DNA from: Dactylosporangium roseum
GTDB taxonomy: Bacteria; Actinomycetota; Actinomycetes; Mycobacteriales; Micromonosporaceae
Length of the DNA stretch: 64,000 nt
Reading direction: 5' to 3'
NCBI RefSeq assembly: GCF_025264685.1
Contig: NZ_CP073721.1
Location: 4,579,001 to 4,643,000 of the forward strand
Shown here: piece after piece, positions 28,169-37,622 of the stretch
Layout of the letters: the number at the start of each line of letters is the position of its first letter
How positions within the stretch are numbered: position 1 is the first letter of the stretch
Position numbers and translations under genes: made by a program
Notes under the pieces: model-generated
Databases searched by the model: none
The model's input: only the letters and a program-made list of their open reading frames with translations
Told to the model about the DNA's origin: nothing

Positions 28169-29023
28169 ATGACTGCATCGCCCGAGGTACGACTCCATGA
28201 CGGCAACACCATCAGCGTCGAGGTGCACGGTGACGGCCCCACGGTGCTGCTGCCCGTCAACCCGCGGCCGGTCGAGGGGCCGCAGGCCGACGAACTGCGC
28301 GAGTGGGGCGCCGACCCGGCCCTCGGCCGCGCACTCGTCGACGGCCTGAGCGACAGGTTCCGGGTGGTCGCCTTCGACTACGAGGGCCACTGCCTGCGGG
28401 TGCCGAAGCCCGCCACGCTGACGCCGGACAACGTCGCCGCCGACCTGCTGGCCGTCGCCGATGCCGTGGGTGCCGGCCGGTTCGCGTACTACGGGTACTC
28501 CTGGCTGGCGGTCAGCGGCTTGCAGCTCGCCGTCCGGACCGACCGCCTCACCGCGCTGGTGATGGGCGGATATCCGCCGCTCGACCAGCCGAACCGGGAA
28601 CTGCTCCGGGTCACCACGGCGGCCCACACGATGGCCACGGCGAACGCGGCGGCACCGCCCGCGCCGGTGCCGCCGCCCGACGAGCCGGGCTGGTCGACGG
28701 CGCCGATGACGCTGTCCGAGGCGCAGACCCGCCAGTTCGTGACGCTGTACGAGGCGCTGCAGGACTTCGACGACCGCGCCGCCCTGGCCCGGCTCACCTG
28801 CCCCCGGCTGTGCTTCGTGGGCTCGGCCGACGAGATCACGTACGAGGAGCGCTGGGGCGGGGTGCACGTCAGCCTCGCCGGCCCCGTCATCAGGAGGCGC
28901 GCCGAGCTGGAAGCCCTCGGCTGGCGGGTCCACGTCCTGGACGGTCTGGACCACCTACAGGCCATGCGGGCCGCCACCGTCCTGCCGATCCTGCGGCCCT
29001 GGCTCGCCGGCGAGCTGGGCTGA
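28169..29023 (+). CDS. Alpha/beta hydrolase
   Basis: 284 residues. Strand and nucleophile elbow YYGYSWLAVSG place the catalytic Ser in GYSWL; the oxyanion region is LLPVNPRPVEG; LDHLQAM near the C-terminus supplies the His, and the acid is probably in CFVGSADEI. A proline-rich cap insertion (PPAPVPPPDEPGW) lies about residues 165-180. ATG 28169 follows GAGG; the frame upstream to 27914 is noncoding shadow. The substrate is unknown. It stands alone between the regulator gene and the HEAT-like gene. Confidence 0.75.
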   Translation: MTASPEVRLHDGNTISVEVHGDGPTVLLPVNPRPVEGPQADELREWGADPALGRALVDGLSDRFRVVAFDYEGHCLRVPKPATLTPDNVAADLLAVADAVGAGRFAYYGYSWLAVSGLQLAVRTDRLTALVMGGYPPLDQPNRELLRVTTAAHTMATANAAAPPAPVPPPDEPGWSTAPMTLSEAQTRQFVTLYEALQDFDDRAALARLTCPRLCFVGSADEITYEERWGGVHVSLAGPVIRRRAELEALGWRVHVLDGLDHLQAMRAATVLPILRPWLAGELG

Positions 29024-29120
29024 CCGTGCGCGGATCCGGCCCGGGGCCGCCCGATCATCGCGCCGGAGCCACCGAAATCCAGGTTTGACCGGCATAGGGG
29101 GCAGCGATCATGATGGCGCG

Positions 29121-30248
29121 GTGATCGACCCCGAAGCCGTGCTCACCGGCACCGACTGGGCCGCCCTCCAACATGCCTACACCGACGCGGCAGACCTGCC
29201 CGAACGACTGGCCGGGCTGCTCAGCGGAGACCCGGACGCGGCGGGCCCCGTGCTCGGGGTGCTCGACGCCGCCGTGCTCCACCAGGGCAGCATCTACTCG
29301 GCGACGGCACCCACCGCGCTGTACGTCGCGGGGATTCTCGGCGATCCCCGCACGCTGGTGCCGTGCGAGAGCGCCCTGCCGTGGGACGAGCGGGCCCGGC
29401 CGCTGCGGGCGGCGCTGCTGGACTGGCTCGGCAACGTCGCGGAGAGCGCCTCATGGGGCGAGGACCCCGACGACGAGGACGAGGACGAGGAACCGGACGA
29501 GGCCGACGAGGCCGACGTGGCGGCCTGCCGGGCGATCCGGCGGGACCTGTTCCAGGTCGTCGCGTTGTACCTCGACGACGCCGACGAGTCCGTCCGCACC
29601 GCCGCCGAAGGCGCCGCCGGGCACCTGCTGCTCGCCCCCGACCTGGCCGAGTCGCGGCAGGCGGTGGCCGAGCGGATGCTCGAGCGCGTGCGGCAGCGGC
29701 CGCCGCACGCGCGGGCCAACACGGCGCTGACCGTGGCCCGATGGAGCGTGGCGCCGCGCGAGTTGCTGGCCGACGCCGAGCCCGCGGTCCGCGCGTACGC
29801 CGCGCTGGCACCCGCCCTCGACGACGAACCGGCCGCGCTCGCGGTGGTCCGGGAGGCGTTGCTGGACCCGGTGACGGCCGACGGCTGGTTCGCCGATCAC
29901 GAGATGCTGCTGGACGGCTGGCTGCGGTTCGCGCTCGTCCAGACCCTGCTCCGGCGTACGACCACCTTCACCGAGATCCGGGACGAGGCGCTCGCGGTGG
30001 CGCGCATGACCAACGCGTACACGGTCGACTCGGACTGGGGCCCGCTGTTGCGGCGCGCGTTCCCGGCCCGGCACACTCCGGGCACCCCGCTGCGCCCCGA
30101 CCAGCACGCGTTCCTGACAGCGCTCGTCGAGAACGACGAATGCTGGAACGGCATCGCCAACATGATCATCTGGTTCAGCCGGGCGGGCCTGCCGCACGGG
30201 CGCGAGGAGTTGCGCACCCTCCTCCGCTCGACGACGAACGGCGCGTGA
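29121..30248 (+). CDS. HEAT-repeat-like cytosolic protein
   Basis: About 375 residues, largely helical. Pairs of helices with HEAT spacing recur (LFQVVALYLDDADESVRTAA, then RANTALTVARWSVAPRELLA, then VRAYAALAPALDDEPAALAV). A strongly acidic linker (EDPDDEDEDEEPDEADEADV) lies at about 114-133. Similar proteins are scattered in actinobacteria without known function; HEAT folds usually bind proteins. GTG 29121 (IDPEAVLTGTDW) is chosen over the frame's first GTG at 29085, but no ribosome site decides it. Confidence 0.6.
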   Translation: MIDPEAVLTGTDWAALQHAYTDAADLPERLAGLLSGDPDAAGPVLGVLDAAVLHQGSIYSATAPTALYVAGILGDPRTLVPCESALPWDERARPLRAALLDWLGNVAESASWGEDPDDEDEDEEPDEADEADVAACRAIRRDLFQVVALYLDDADESVRTAAEGAAGHLLLAPDLAESRQAVAERMLERVRQRPPHARANTALTVARWSVAPRELLADAEPAVRAYAALAPALDDEPAALAVVREALLDPVTADGWFADHEMLLDGWLRFALVQTLLRRTTTFTEIRDEALAVARMTNAYTVDSDWGPLLRRAFPARHTPGTPLRPDQHAFLTALVENDECWNGIANMIIWFSRAGLPHGREELRTLLRSTTNGA

Positions 30249-30564
30249 CCGGGCGGTGGCCGGCCGGGTGAGCGCCCGGCATGATGCGCGGACGGCCGGC
30301 CGGTGGCGGCACCGGTCCGCCCAACCGCGCCGACCCGCGGGCCGGCGTCGCCGACCGGGTCACGGGGGCGATGGCCCTGCGTGCCGCCCTCGCCATGGTG
30401 CCCAGGCCGTTCGGTGGCGTCGCGATGGCACCCCCGGCGGGGTGACGGCCGGCCCCTGATCCACCGGGTGACGGGCCGGCCGATATCCCACCGCGGGCAC
30501 CGCGGAACCCACAGACTGGCTGCATGACCCGTCCGGAGCGCACCGGAGCGAAGCGGAGGCCCTA
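30249..30564. other. 316-bp intergenic region
   Basis: No gene with convincing codon use is visible. It contains short GC-rich inverted repeats and, at 30555-30559, the GGAGG ribosome site of the next gene. No promoter is clear. Confidence 0.5.
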
Positions 30565-31944
30565 GTGACCGGACCGACGTATCAGCAACTCGTCGCCGCC
30601 TACCGCCGCCGCGCCGACCGGCCGCGCGGCGAGCTGGACCGGGTGCCCGGCACCGGGGACCGGCTGGCGTACAACCCGTGCCTCATCGCCGAGCCCGACC
30701 GGACCTGGCTGGCGGTCCGGGTCGAGTCACCCAGGAGCTACTGGCGGGACCGGGCGTCGTGGAATCCGCAGGTCCGCTTCTTCGAGCGGACGCCCGACGG
30801 CTGGCACCCGGTGCCGGACGCGCCCGTCTTCACCGCCGCCGAGGATCCGTTCGCCGCCTGGATGACCGGCCCCGGCGGACGGCCGTGGCTGGTCCTCGGG
30901 GTCGTCACGCTCGACCACGGCCACACTCCCCCGCTGCCGGTCACCCGGTTCCACGCCGCCCCCGCCGTGCGCGACCTCGACCCGGCGAAGCCGTTCCTCG
31001 AGGTGCCGGGCATGAAGGACGTCCGGCTGCTGCAGCGGGACGGCGACGTCGTGGTGTGCGGCCGGCCCCAGGGCGGGATCGCCGGCATCGGGCGGGTCAG
31101 CGTGGCGGTCACCGATTCGTACACCAGCATCACCCCCGAGCTGATCGCCTCGGCGCACGTGTTCGTCGACCAGGTCGCGCCGGACACGAAGGTCGGCACG
31201 AACGAGCTGTACGACCTGGGCGGCGGCACCGTCGGGGTCCTCGGCCACATCGCGATCGGCGAAGAGGGCTCGACGCAGCGGTACGCGGCGGCGTGGTGGA
31301 CGATCGATCCCGACCGGCGGACGACGACGGCGCCGGTGGTCGTCGCCGTCCGGGACGACTTCCCGCCCGCCCCGGCGAAATACCCGGTGATCTCGGACGT
31401 GGTGTTCCCGGGCTCGCTGGAGGCGCTGCCCGACGGGCGCTTCCGGATGTACTGCGGTCTCGGTGACGCGGCACTCGGGTCGGTGACGCTCACCCTCCCG
31501 GCCGGCCTGCCGCACCCGGCCGAGGGCTCATGGCACGGGGAGTCCCGGCACCTCAGCACCTTGGTCGACCGGTCGCCGCGGGAGGTGTACGAGTATGCCG
31601 CGAACCCGGCCAACCTCCCCGCCTGGGCGCCGGACCTGTGCACCTCGGTCGAGCTGGTCGACGGCCGGTGGGTCGCCGAGTCGGGCATGGGCCGGCTCCT
31701 GCTGGACTTCGCCCCCCGCAACCCCTTCGGCGTGCTCGACCACGACGTGACGCTCGCGTCCGGCGAGATCGTCCACAACCCGATGCGAGTGATCGCCGAC
31801 GGGGACCGCAGCGAGGTGGTGTTCACGTTGCGGCGCCGGCCGGGTGTGGCCGACGCCGAGTTCGACCGCGACGCCGAGGCCGTGCTCGCCGACCTCGCCG
31901 CCCTCAAGCGGGTGCTCGAGGGCGGCAAGGTCCCGGTGGCGTAG
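30565..31944 (+). CDS. DUF1861 beta-propeller fused to a C-terminal SRPBCC domain
   Basis: 459 residues. Residues about 10-320 match DUF1861, a five-bladed propeller family related to glycosidases and phosphorylases of the GH43/GH130 type: GMKDVRLLQRDGDVVVCGRP, GRVSVAVTDSYTSITPELI, TNELYDLGGGTVGVLGHIAI and VRDDFPPAPAKYPVISDVVF are in the family order. From about 324 a SRPBCC (START-like, polyketide cyclase type) domain follows: TLVDRSPREVYEYAANPANL, PAWAPDLCTSVELVDGRW, and a C-terminal helix ending ALKRVLEGGKVPVA. GTG 30565 has GGAGG 5 nt upstream. I know of no described protein with this pairing; a substrate carried by the SRPBCC pocket could be processed by the propeller. Confidence 0.75.
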   Translation: MTGPTYQQLVAAYRRRADRPRGELDRVPGTGDRLAYNPCLIAEPDRTWLAVRVESPRSYWRDRASWNPQVRFFERTPDGWHPVPDAPVFTAAEDPFAAWMTGPGGRPWLVLGVVTLDHGHTPPLPVTRFHAAPAVRDLDPAKPFLEVPGMKDVRLLQRDGDVVVCGRPQGGIAGIGRVSVAVTDSYTSITPELIASAHVFVDQVAPDTKVGTNELYDLGGGTVGVLGHIAIGEEGSTQRYAAAWWTIDPDRRTTTAPVVVAVRDDFPPAPAKYPVISDVVFPGSLEALPDGRFRMYCGLGDAALGSVTLTLPAGLPHPAEGSWHGESRHLSTLVDRSPREVYEYAANPANLPAWAPDLCTSVELVDGRWVAESGMGRLLLDFAPRNPFGVLDHDVTLASGEIVHNPMRVIADGDRSEVVFTLRRRPGVADAEFDRDAEAVLADLAALKRVLEGGKVPVA

Positions 31945-32377
31945 CCGGCGCCGTCCGGGTCCGGCCCGCGCTCACCGGTCCGCCGTCACGCCGGTGGGAT
32001 CAACGCGGTGCCGGCCGCGGCCGGCCCGTCGTGTCCGGCGCGCGACGAGGCCGCCGGCTCGGCACCAGGCGGCACGTCCGGCACGTCCGGCACGGCAGTG
32101 TCGGCCACGACGGATCCGAGGCAATGACGTCGCCGCATGTGCCGTCCGGCAAGTGCATCGGACTTCGCCGAACCTCTCGCAAGGCGATCATGGCGTGTGC
32201 GACGCTGTCTCAACACCACCGTTCCGGCGCCCGCAGGACCCTCTTCTCCGGACTCTCCACCACGTTCCCGCGCTGCGCGGGGACGGCTTCCGGTTGTCCT
32301 GGGTCGGCTGCGACACCGTGGCGGAACGGATCCCGCACGCCGATGTCCACATTGGACAGCGACCGGACTGAGGACCG
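31945..32377. other. 433-bp intergenic region before the chemotaxis operon
   Basis: It holds the palindrome GCCGGCCGCGGCCGGC (32010-32025), a likely terminator for the fusion gene, and a short GCACGTCCG direct repeat near 32069-32090. The promoter of the chemotaxis operon must lie here, but no -35/-10 pair stands out. No gene has good codon use. Confidence 0.5.
32010..32025. terminator. 16-bp GC palindrome after the DUF1861-SRPBCC gene
   Basis: GCCGGCCGCGGCCGGC is self-complementary over its whole length, about 65 nt after the stop codon. Confidence 0.35.
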
Positions 32378-34327
32378 ATGATGCCGTTGACCACCAGCGC
32401 GGCGAACGGCCGCGCCACCGACGTAGCCCGCCGCCCGAACGTTGCGAAGGCCGGCCAGAACGGAGCCAGGTCGGCGCAGCGACCGGCCGACACCGAGGCC
32501 GGTCGCCGCCAGGCCCGTTCGGTCGCCAGACAGCAGCAGGCCGCCGAGCGCATCGCCTCGGCGACCGCGGAGATCTCCGCCCAGAACGCCGAGGCGTCGG
32601 AGGCGTCCCGGCAGCTCGCCGACTCGATGCAACAGATCGCCGCCGGCGCGGAACAGTCCTCTGGCGCCACCCAGCAGAGCTTGGCGGTGATGACCCAGGT
32701 CGAGGAGCGAGTAGGCCAGCAGCAGACGACGACCCGTCGGGTCGCCGATCTCAGCCAGGCGCTGCAGGCCCTGCTCGTGGAGACGCGGGTCGGGATCGAC
32801 AGCCTGTTGAGCAACGTCGACCGGGCCTCCGCACGGCAGACCGACTCCGTGGCCACGATCTCGGAACTGGAGAAGCAGGCCGACGAGATCGGCGAGATCG
32901 TCAAGACCGTCGCGCACATCGCGGACCAGACGAACCTGCTGGCGCTCAACGCGGCGATCGAGGCGGCGCGGGCCCGTCAGCACGGCAAGGGGTTCGCGGT
33001 GGTCGCCGACGAGGTGCGGACGCTGGCCGAGACGAGCGAGCGCAGCGCCAGGCAGATCCGCGACCTCATCGACGAGGTGCGCACGAGTGTCACCAGCATC
33101 GCCTCGGGCGTGCAGCAGTCCGCGGAGACCGCGCGCAACGAGGTCGAGAAGGGCAAGGAGATCACCGAGCAGTTGGAGACCATCCGCGACGGCATGGGCA
33201 CCATCATGACCGGGGCGACGGAGATGGCCGCGGCCGCCGTGCAGGCGCAGCGGGCCGCGCTCGACGCCAAGGCCAGGTCGGAGGAGATCGCCGCGGCGGC
33301 CGAGCAGCAGTCGGCCGCCTGCGAGGAGTCGTTGCAGACGGTAGGCCAGCAGAGCCAGGCGCTGCAACAGAGCGAACAGGCGGCCGAGGTGCTCGCCGAG
33401 ATCGCCGAAGGGCTGCGCACGAGCACCGACATCAGCAAGAGCGCCGAGGAGGTCGCCTCGGCGGCCGAGGAGCTGTCGGCCGCCGTCGAGGAGATCAACC
33501 GCGCCGCCGGCCAGATCAACACGGCGATCAACGAGATCAGCGCCGGAGCGCGTACCGCCGCCGAAAAGGGCCAGCAGACCGCGGAGTCGATCACCCAGAT
33601 CGAGCGGGGGGCGCAGCTTTCGTCGACGCGCGGCGGCGCGGCCGTGGAGCGGGCCGACAGCATGCTGACCCAGCTCGCCGGGAACAAGGTGTCGGTCGAC
33701 TCGATGATCGAGGCGATCGAGCAGGCGGCGAAGGACGGCATCGAGAACGTGCGCAAGGTCGCCGAGCTGGAGCAGATCTCCCGCCGGATCGACAAGATCG
33801 TGGACGCGATCGCCAACGTGTCGATCCAGACCAACATGCTCGCGGTCAACGGGTCGGTCGAGTCGGCGCGGGCCGGTGAGTTCGGCAAGGGCTTCGCCGT
33901 CGTGTCGACCGACATCCGCAACCTGGCCCGGGACTCGGCCGAGAACGCCGACCGGATCAAGGACCTGGTGAAGGCGGTCCAGGACCGCATCGTCGAGGTC
34001 CGGGCGGACCTCGACCAGACGAGCCGGCAGGCGCTGATGGAGGTCGAGACCGCACGGGCGACGACCGCACGGCTCACCGAGATCGAGCGCGACATGCAGG
34101 AGGTCCGGGCCGGCAACGTCGAGGTGCGCGACTCGGCCGACCAGATCGCCGCGGCGCTCGGCGAGGTCAAGACCGGGCTCGATCAGATCGCCTCGTCGGC
34201 GAACCAGGCCGAGCAGCTAGCGACGCAGGCGTCGACGGCCGCGCGGGAGCAGGCGCAGGGCGCCGAGGAGCTCGCCGCCGCGGTGGAGGAGATCGCCGCG
34301 CTCGCCGACGAGCTGCAGAACGGCTGA
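32378..34327 (+). CDS. Soluble methyl-accepting-type protein with two signalling hairpins
   Basis: 649 residues without any membrane segment, almost entirely coiled coil. A first cytoplasmic signalling tip reads [20 protein letters not shown], then [17 protein letters not shown] second, diverged tip reads [20 protein letters not shown], then [20 protein letters not shown]. Two tandem hairpin modules in one soluble chain differ from ordinary receptors. It probably forms a cytoplasmic cluster with the triple CheW and CheA encoded downstream. The cheW-like gene starts 11 nt after its stop. The signal is unknown; no PAS or haem domain is present. Confidence 0.85.
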   Translation: MMPLTTSAANGRATDVARRPNVAKAGQNGARSAQRPADTEAGRRQARSVARQQQAAERIASATAEISAQNAEASEASRQLADSMQQIAAGAEQSSGATQQSLAVMTQVEERVGQQQTTTRRVADLSQALQALLVETRVGIDSLLSNVDRASARQTDSVATISELEKQADEIGEIVKTVAHIADQTNLLALNAAIEAARARQHGKGFAVVADEVRTLAETSERSARQIRDLIDEVRTSVTSIASGVQQSAETARNEVEKGKEITEQLETIRDGMGTIMTGATEMAAAAVQAQRAALDAKARSEEIAAAAEQQSAACEESLQTVGQQSQALQQSEQAAEVLAEIAEGLRTSTDISKSAEEVASAAEELSAAVEEINRAAGQINTAINEISAGARTAAEKGQQTAESITQIERGAQLSSTRGGAAVERADSMLTQLAGNKVSVDSMIEAIEQAAKDGIENVRKVAELEQISRRIDKIVDAIANVSIQTNMLAVNGSVESARAGEFGKGFAVVSTDIRNLARDSAENADRIKDLVKAVQDRIVEVRADLDQTSRQALMEVETARATTARLTEIERDMQEVRAGNVEVRDSADQIAAALGEVKTGLDQIASSANQAEQLATQASTAAREQAQGAEELAAAVEEIAALADELQNG

Positions 34328-34338
34328 GGCGGTGCACC

Positions 34339-35907
34339 GTGGAGGAACCGAGCATCATGATCGATGAGCGTGCGCCGGACCGGTCCGCCGACGGCGACAG
34401 CGCGGACTTCGTCACGTTCGACATGGCCGGCGAGCGGTACGCGTTCCCGATGAGCCGGGTGCAGGAGATCATCCGGATGCCGGGCGTGGTGAAGGTGCCG
34501 CTGGGCCCGCCGAGCCTCGAGGGGCTGGCGAACCTGCGCGGCCGGGTGTTGCCGGTGGTGAGCCTGCGCCGATGCTGCGATCTGACCCAGACGGCGCACG
34601 ACGAGACGACCCGGGTCGTGGTCGTCGACGGCGGGGTGCCGCTGGGGTTCGTCGTCGACCGCGTCGCAAGCGTCATCAGCGTCGACCCGGAGGCCGTCGA
34701 GCCGGCCGAGTCGGTGCAGGCGACCGTGAGCTCCGAAGTGCTCGTCGGCGTCATCAAGGGCGACGACGGGGCGATGACGTCGATCCTCGACGTGGACGAG
34801 CTCATCGGCGCCCAGTTCGCCGGCACCGCGACGACACGCGCGGGCCTCGACCCGGTCGCGGCGGCCGGCCCCGGTGGCGCTGAGCCCGCCGACGAGGACG
34901 GCGACGACACGCTCGAACTGGTGAGCTTCGCGGTCGAGGGCCAGGAGTACGCGCTGCCGATCGACCAGGTGCAGGAGATCGTGCAGGCGCCGGAGTCGGT
35001 GAGTCACGTGCCCAACGCGGCGTCGCGGGTGCTCGGGGTCATGGACCTACGCGGCCGCCTGTTGCCGGTCGTGAGCATGCGCCGGGTGTTCGGGCTGCCG
35101 GTCGCCGACCTGGAGCCGCAGAACCGCATCGTCGTGGTGTCACTGGACGGCGGGGTCGTCGGCGTGGTCATGGACACCGTGCGCGAGGTGCTGCGCGTGC
35201 CGCACGAACTCGTCGCACCGCTGCCGAGCGTGGTCGCGGCCGGTGGCCGGGCGACGGAGGTCGAGTCGGTGTGCCGGCTCGACGGCGGCAAGCGGCTGGT
35301 GTCGGTACTGAGCGTGAACCGCATGTTCGACTCGCCGGAGGTCCGTCAAGAGCTGCGGGAGCGGCAGGACGGCGAACCGGCGCCGGAGCAGACCGAGGAG
35401 CAGGGCATGGCCGACGACGGGCGCGGCGACGAGGAGCTGTTCGTCGTCTTCCGGCTCGACGAGGAGGAGTACGCGGTCGACGTCGACGCGGTGCAGGAGA
35501 TCATCCGGGTGCCGGAGACGCTCATCCACGTACCGAAGACGTACGCGTTCGTCGAAGGACTGGTGAACCTGCGCGGCACCGTGCTGCCGGTGGTCGACCT
35601 GCGCACCCGGCTGGGTGTGCCGAAGGCGGCGCGGGACGAGCGGCAGCGCATCATCGTGCTGATCCTGGGCGGGGTGCGGACCGGCTTCATCGTCGACTCG
35701 GTCGCCGAGGTCGCACGGGTCAGCCGCGGCGCGCTGGAGCCGGCACCGGAGCTGTCCGCCGAGCAGGCGAAGGTGGTGTCCCGGGTGGCGAACCTGCACC
35801 AGCAGCAGCGCATGCTGCTGCTCGTCCAGGTCGACCAGCTCCTCGGCGCGGAGGACACGGCGGCGCTCGGCGACGTCGTGGCCGATCAGGCCCTGACCGC
35901 GGTCTGA
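34339..35907 (+). CDS. Triple CheW-domain scaffold protein
   Basis: 522 residues with three CheW domains (about 22-160, 190-345, 372-510). Each carries the family pattern: VTFDMAGERYAFPMSRVQEI and GLANLRGRVLPVVSLRR; VSFAVEGQEYALPIDQVQEI and GVMDLRGRLLPVVSMRR; VFRLDEEEYAVDVDAVQEI and GLVNLRGTVLPVVDLRT. Acidic linkers separate them. Multi-CheW proteins bridge receptors and CheA into arrays. The start may be GTG 34339 or ATG 34357. Eleven nt separate it from cheB. Confidence 0.9.
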   Translation: MEEPSIMIDERAPDRSADGDSADFVTFDMAGERYAFPMSRVQEIIRMPGVVKVPLGPPSLEGLANLRGRVLPVVSLRRCCDLTQTAHDETTRVVVVDGGVPLGFVVDRVASVISVDPEAVEPAESVQATVSSEVLVGVIKGDDGAMTSILDVDELIGAQFAGTATTRAGLDPVAAAGPGGAEPADEDGDDTLELVSFAVEGQEYALPIDQVQEIVQAPESVSHVPNAASRVLGVMDLRGRLLPVVSMRRVFGLPVADLEPQNRIVVVSLDGGVVGVVMDTVREVLRVPHELVAPLPSVVAAGGRATEVESVCRLDGGKRLVSVLSVNRMFDSPEVRQELRERQDGEPAPEQTEEQGMADDGRGDEELFVVFRLDEEEYAVDVDAVQEIIRVPETLIHVPKTYAFVEGLVNLRGTVLPVVDLRTRLGVPKAARDERQRIIVLILGGVRTGFIVDSVAEVARVSRGALEPAPELSAEQAKVVSRVANLHQQQRMLLLVQVDQLLGAEDTAALGDVVADQALTAV

Positions 35908-35918
35908 GGCAGCGGTCG

Positions 35919-36980
35919 ATGCCCGCCACGACCGTGCTCGTCGTCGACGACTCGGCACTCATGCGCAAGATGCTCAGGCAGATCCTGCTCGACGCCGGGA
36001 CCTTCGAGGTGCACACCGCACGCAACGGCGTCGACGCGCTGGAGCAGATCGAGCGCGTGGAGCCCGACGTGGTGACCCTCGACGTCAACATGCCGGAGAT
36101 GGACGGCCTGTCGTGCCTGGCCGAGATCATGCGCAGCCGGCCGCGGCCGGTGGTGATGGTGTCGTCGCTGACCGAGGACAACGCGCTGGTGACGCTGGAG
36201 GCGCTGCAGCTCGGCGCGGTGGACTACGTGCCGAAGCCGGGCGGCACCGTGTCGCTGAACCTCGCGGACGTGACCCAGGAACTGGTCCGCAAGGTGACGT
36301 CGGCGGCGGTCACCCGGCCGGGCCGCGCCCGCGGGTTGCGCCAGCGGCTGCGCGCCCAGCGGGAGCGGGCACCGGTCGAGGCTCCGCCCCCACGGCGCGG
36401 CGCGGCCCGGGTCGAGCTGGTGCTCGTCGGCTCGTCGACCGGCGGCCCGGCGCTGCTGTCGGAGCTGCTCCCGCAGCTACCGGGCAGCCTGTCGGCGCCG
36501 GTGGTGGTGGCGCAGCACATCCCGGCGACGTTCACCGCGCCGCTGGCCCGCCGGCTCGACGAGGTGTGCCAACTGCGGGTGCACGAGGTGGACCGGGTCA
36601 TGCCGATGCGGCCGGGCAACATCTACATCGGCCGCGGCAACGCCGACGTGGTCGTCGCCCGGCGCGTCGACGGCCTGGTGGTGAAGCCGGTCCCGGCGAG
36701 CGGTGACTACCGCTGGCATCCCAGCGTCGACCGCATGGTCGCCTCGGCGCGGCGGAGCTGCGACCCGAGCCGGCTGGTCTGTGCCCTGCTGACCGGCATG
36801 GGCGACGACGGTGCCGCGGAGATAGCGGCCGTCCGGCAGGCCGGGGGCCGCACCGTGGCCGAGGCCGAGGAGACCGCCGTCGTGTGGGGCATGCCCGGCG
36901 AGCTGGCCCGCCGGGGCGGCGCGACCGCGGTCCTGCCCTCGCACGCGATCGTCGGTCAGCTCGTCGAGTGGGTCAACTGA
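35919..36980 (+). CDS. cheB: CheB protein-glutamate methylesterase
   Basis: 353 residues. Receiver with VVDDSALMRKML and phosphoacceptor D55 in VTLDVNMPEMDG, then a basic linker, then the esterase with the triad Ser in VGSSTGGPALL, His in VAQHIPATFT, and Asp in LTGMGDDGAAEI. It demethylates receptor glutamates. ATG 35919 is chosen; a longer open frame back to 35271 is the shadow of the CheW gene. Next to cheR it provides adaptation for the cytoplasmic receptors. Confidence 0.93.
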   Translation: MPATTVLVVDDSALMRKMLRQILLDAGTFEVHTARNGVDALEQIERVEPDVVTLDVNMPEMDGLSCLAEIMRSRPRPVVMVSSLTEDNALVTLEALQLGAVDYVPKPGGTVSLNLADVTQELVRKVTSAAVTRPGRARGLRQRLRAQRERAPVEAPPPRRGAARVELVLVGSSTGGPALLSELLPQLPGSLSAPVVVAQHIPATFTAPLARRLDEVCQLRVHEVDRVMPMRPGNIYIGRGNADVVVARRVDGLVVKPVPASGDYRWHPSVDRMVASARRSCDPSRLVCALLTGMGDDGAAEIAAVRQAGGRTVAEAEETAVVWGMPGELARRGGATAVLPSHAIVGQLVEWVN

Positions 36981-37010
36981 GCAGGCGGAAGGACGGGTGG
37001 AGGTACCGGC

Positions 37011-37622
37011 ATGGGACTCGTACGGCGCGACAGCACCGCGGCACCGCGGGACACCGATCCGCGGACGCTGCGGGAGCGGCTCACCGACACCGACGCCGAC
37101 GTGCGCCGCCGGGCCGCGCTCGGCCTCGGTGGCGCCGCCGAGGCGGTGCCGGACCTGCTGGCGCGCGTCCCGGTCGAGACCGATCCGGCGGTGCGCGACG
37201 CGGTCCTGACGACGCTCGCGGCGCTCGACCACGCCGACGTCGCCGCCGGGCTGGCCGCTCACCTCGCCAGCGACGACGCGGCGCTGCGCACCGCCGTCGC
37301 CGGCGCTCTGGCGACGATGCCGGCCTCGGTCCCGGCGCTGCTGCCGCGGCTGCTCGCCGATCCCGACCACCACGTGCGGATCATGACCGCGATGGTGCTC
37401 GCCGACCTGCCGCACCCGGGCGCCGAAGAGTGGCTGACCGGGATCGTCGCCAGCGACCCGCACCCGAACGTCGTGGCCGCCGCGGTCGACGCGCTGCTGC
37501 CGATGGCCGGCCCCGGCCACGTCCCGGTGCTGGAGTCGGCCCGGGCCCGGTTCCCCGGGGACCCGTTCCTGCGCTTCACCGTCGACGCGGCCCTGCCGTC
37601 CCTGCGGGAGGCGGCCGTATGA
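37011..37622 (+). CDS. HEAT-repeat protein in the chemotaxis operon
   Basis: 203 residues of helical repeats: TLRERLTDTDADVRRRAALG, AVRDAVLTTLAALDHADVAA, LLADPDHHVRIMTAMVLADL and ASDPHPNVVAAAVDALLPMA give about five HEAT units. No catalytic motif. It lies between cheB and cheR and overlaps cheR by 4 nt (ATGA), so it is made with the adaptation enzymes and may dock them to the receptor array. HEAT proteins in chemotaxis operons are known in a few proteobacteria; the role here is inferred. Confidence 0.8.
   Translation: MGLVRRDSTAAPRDTDPRTLRERLTDTDADVRRRAALGLGGAAEAVPDLLARVPVETDPAVRDAVLTTLAALDHADVAAGLAAHLASDDAALRTAVAGALATMPASVPALLPRLLADPDHHVRIMTAMVLADLPHPGAEEWLTGIVASDPHPNVVAAAVDALLPMAGPGHVPVLESARARFPGDPFLRFTVDAALPSLREAAV

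Noticed and set aside
31986-32219. Small minus-strand frames before the chemotaxis operon
   Set aside because: Poor third-position GC, Arg/Pro-rich products, no ribosome site.
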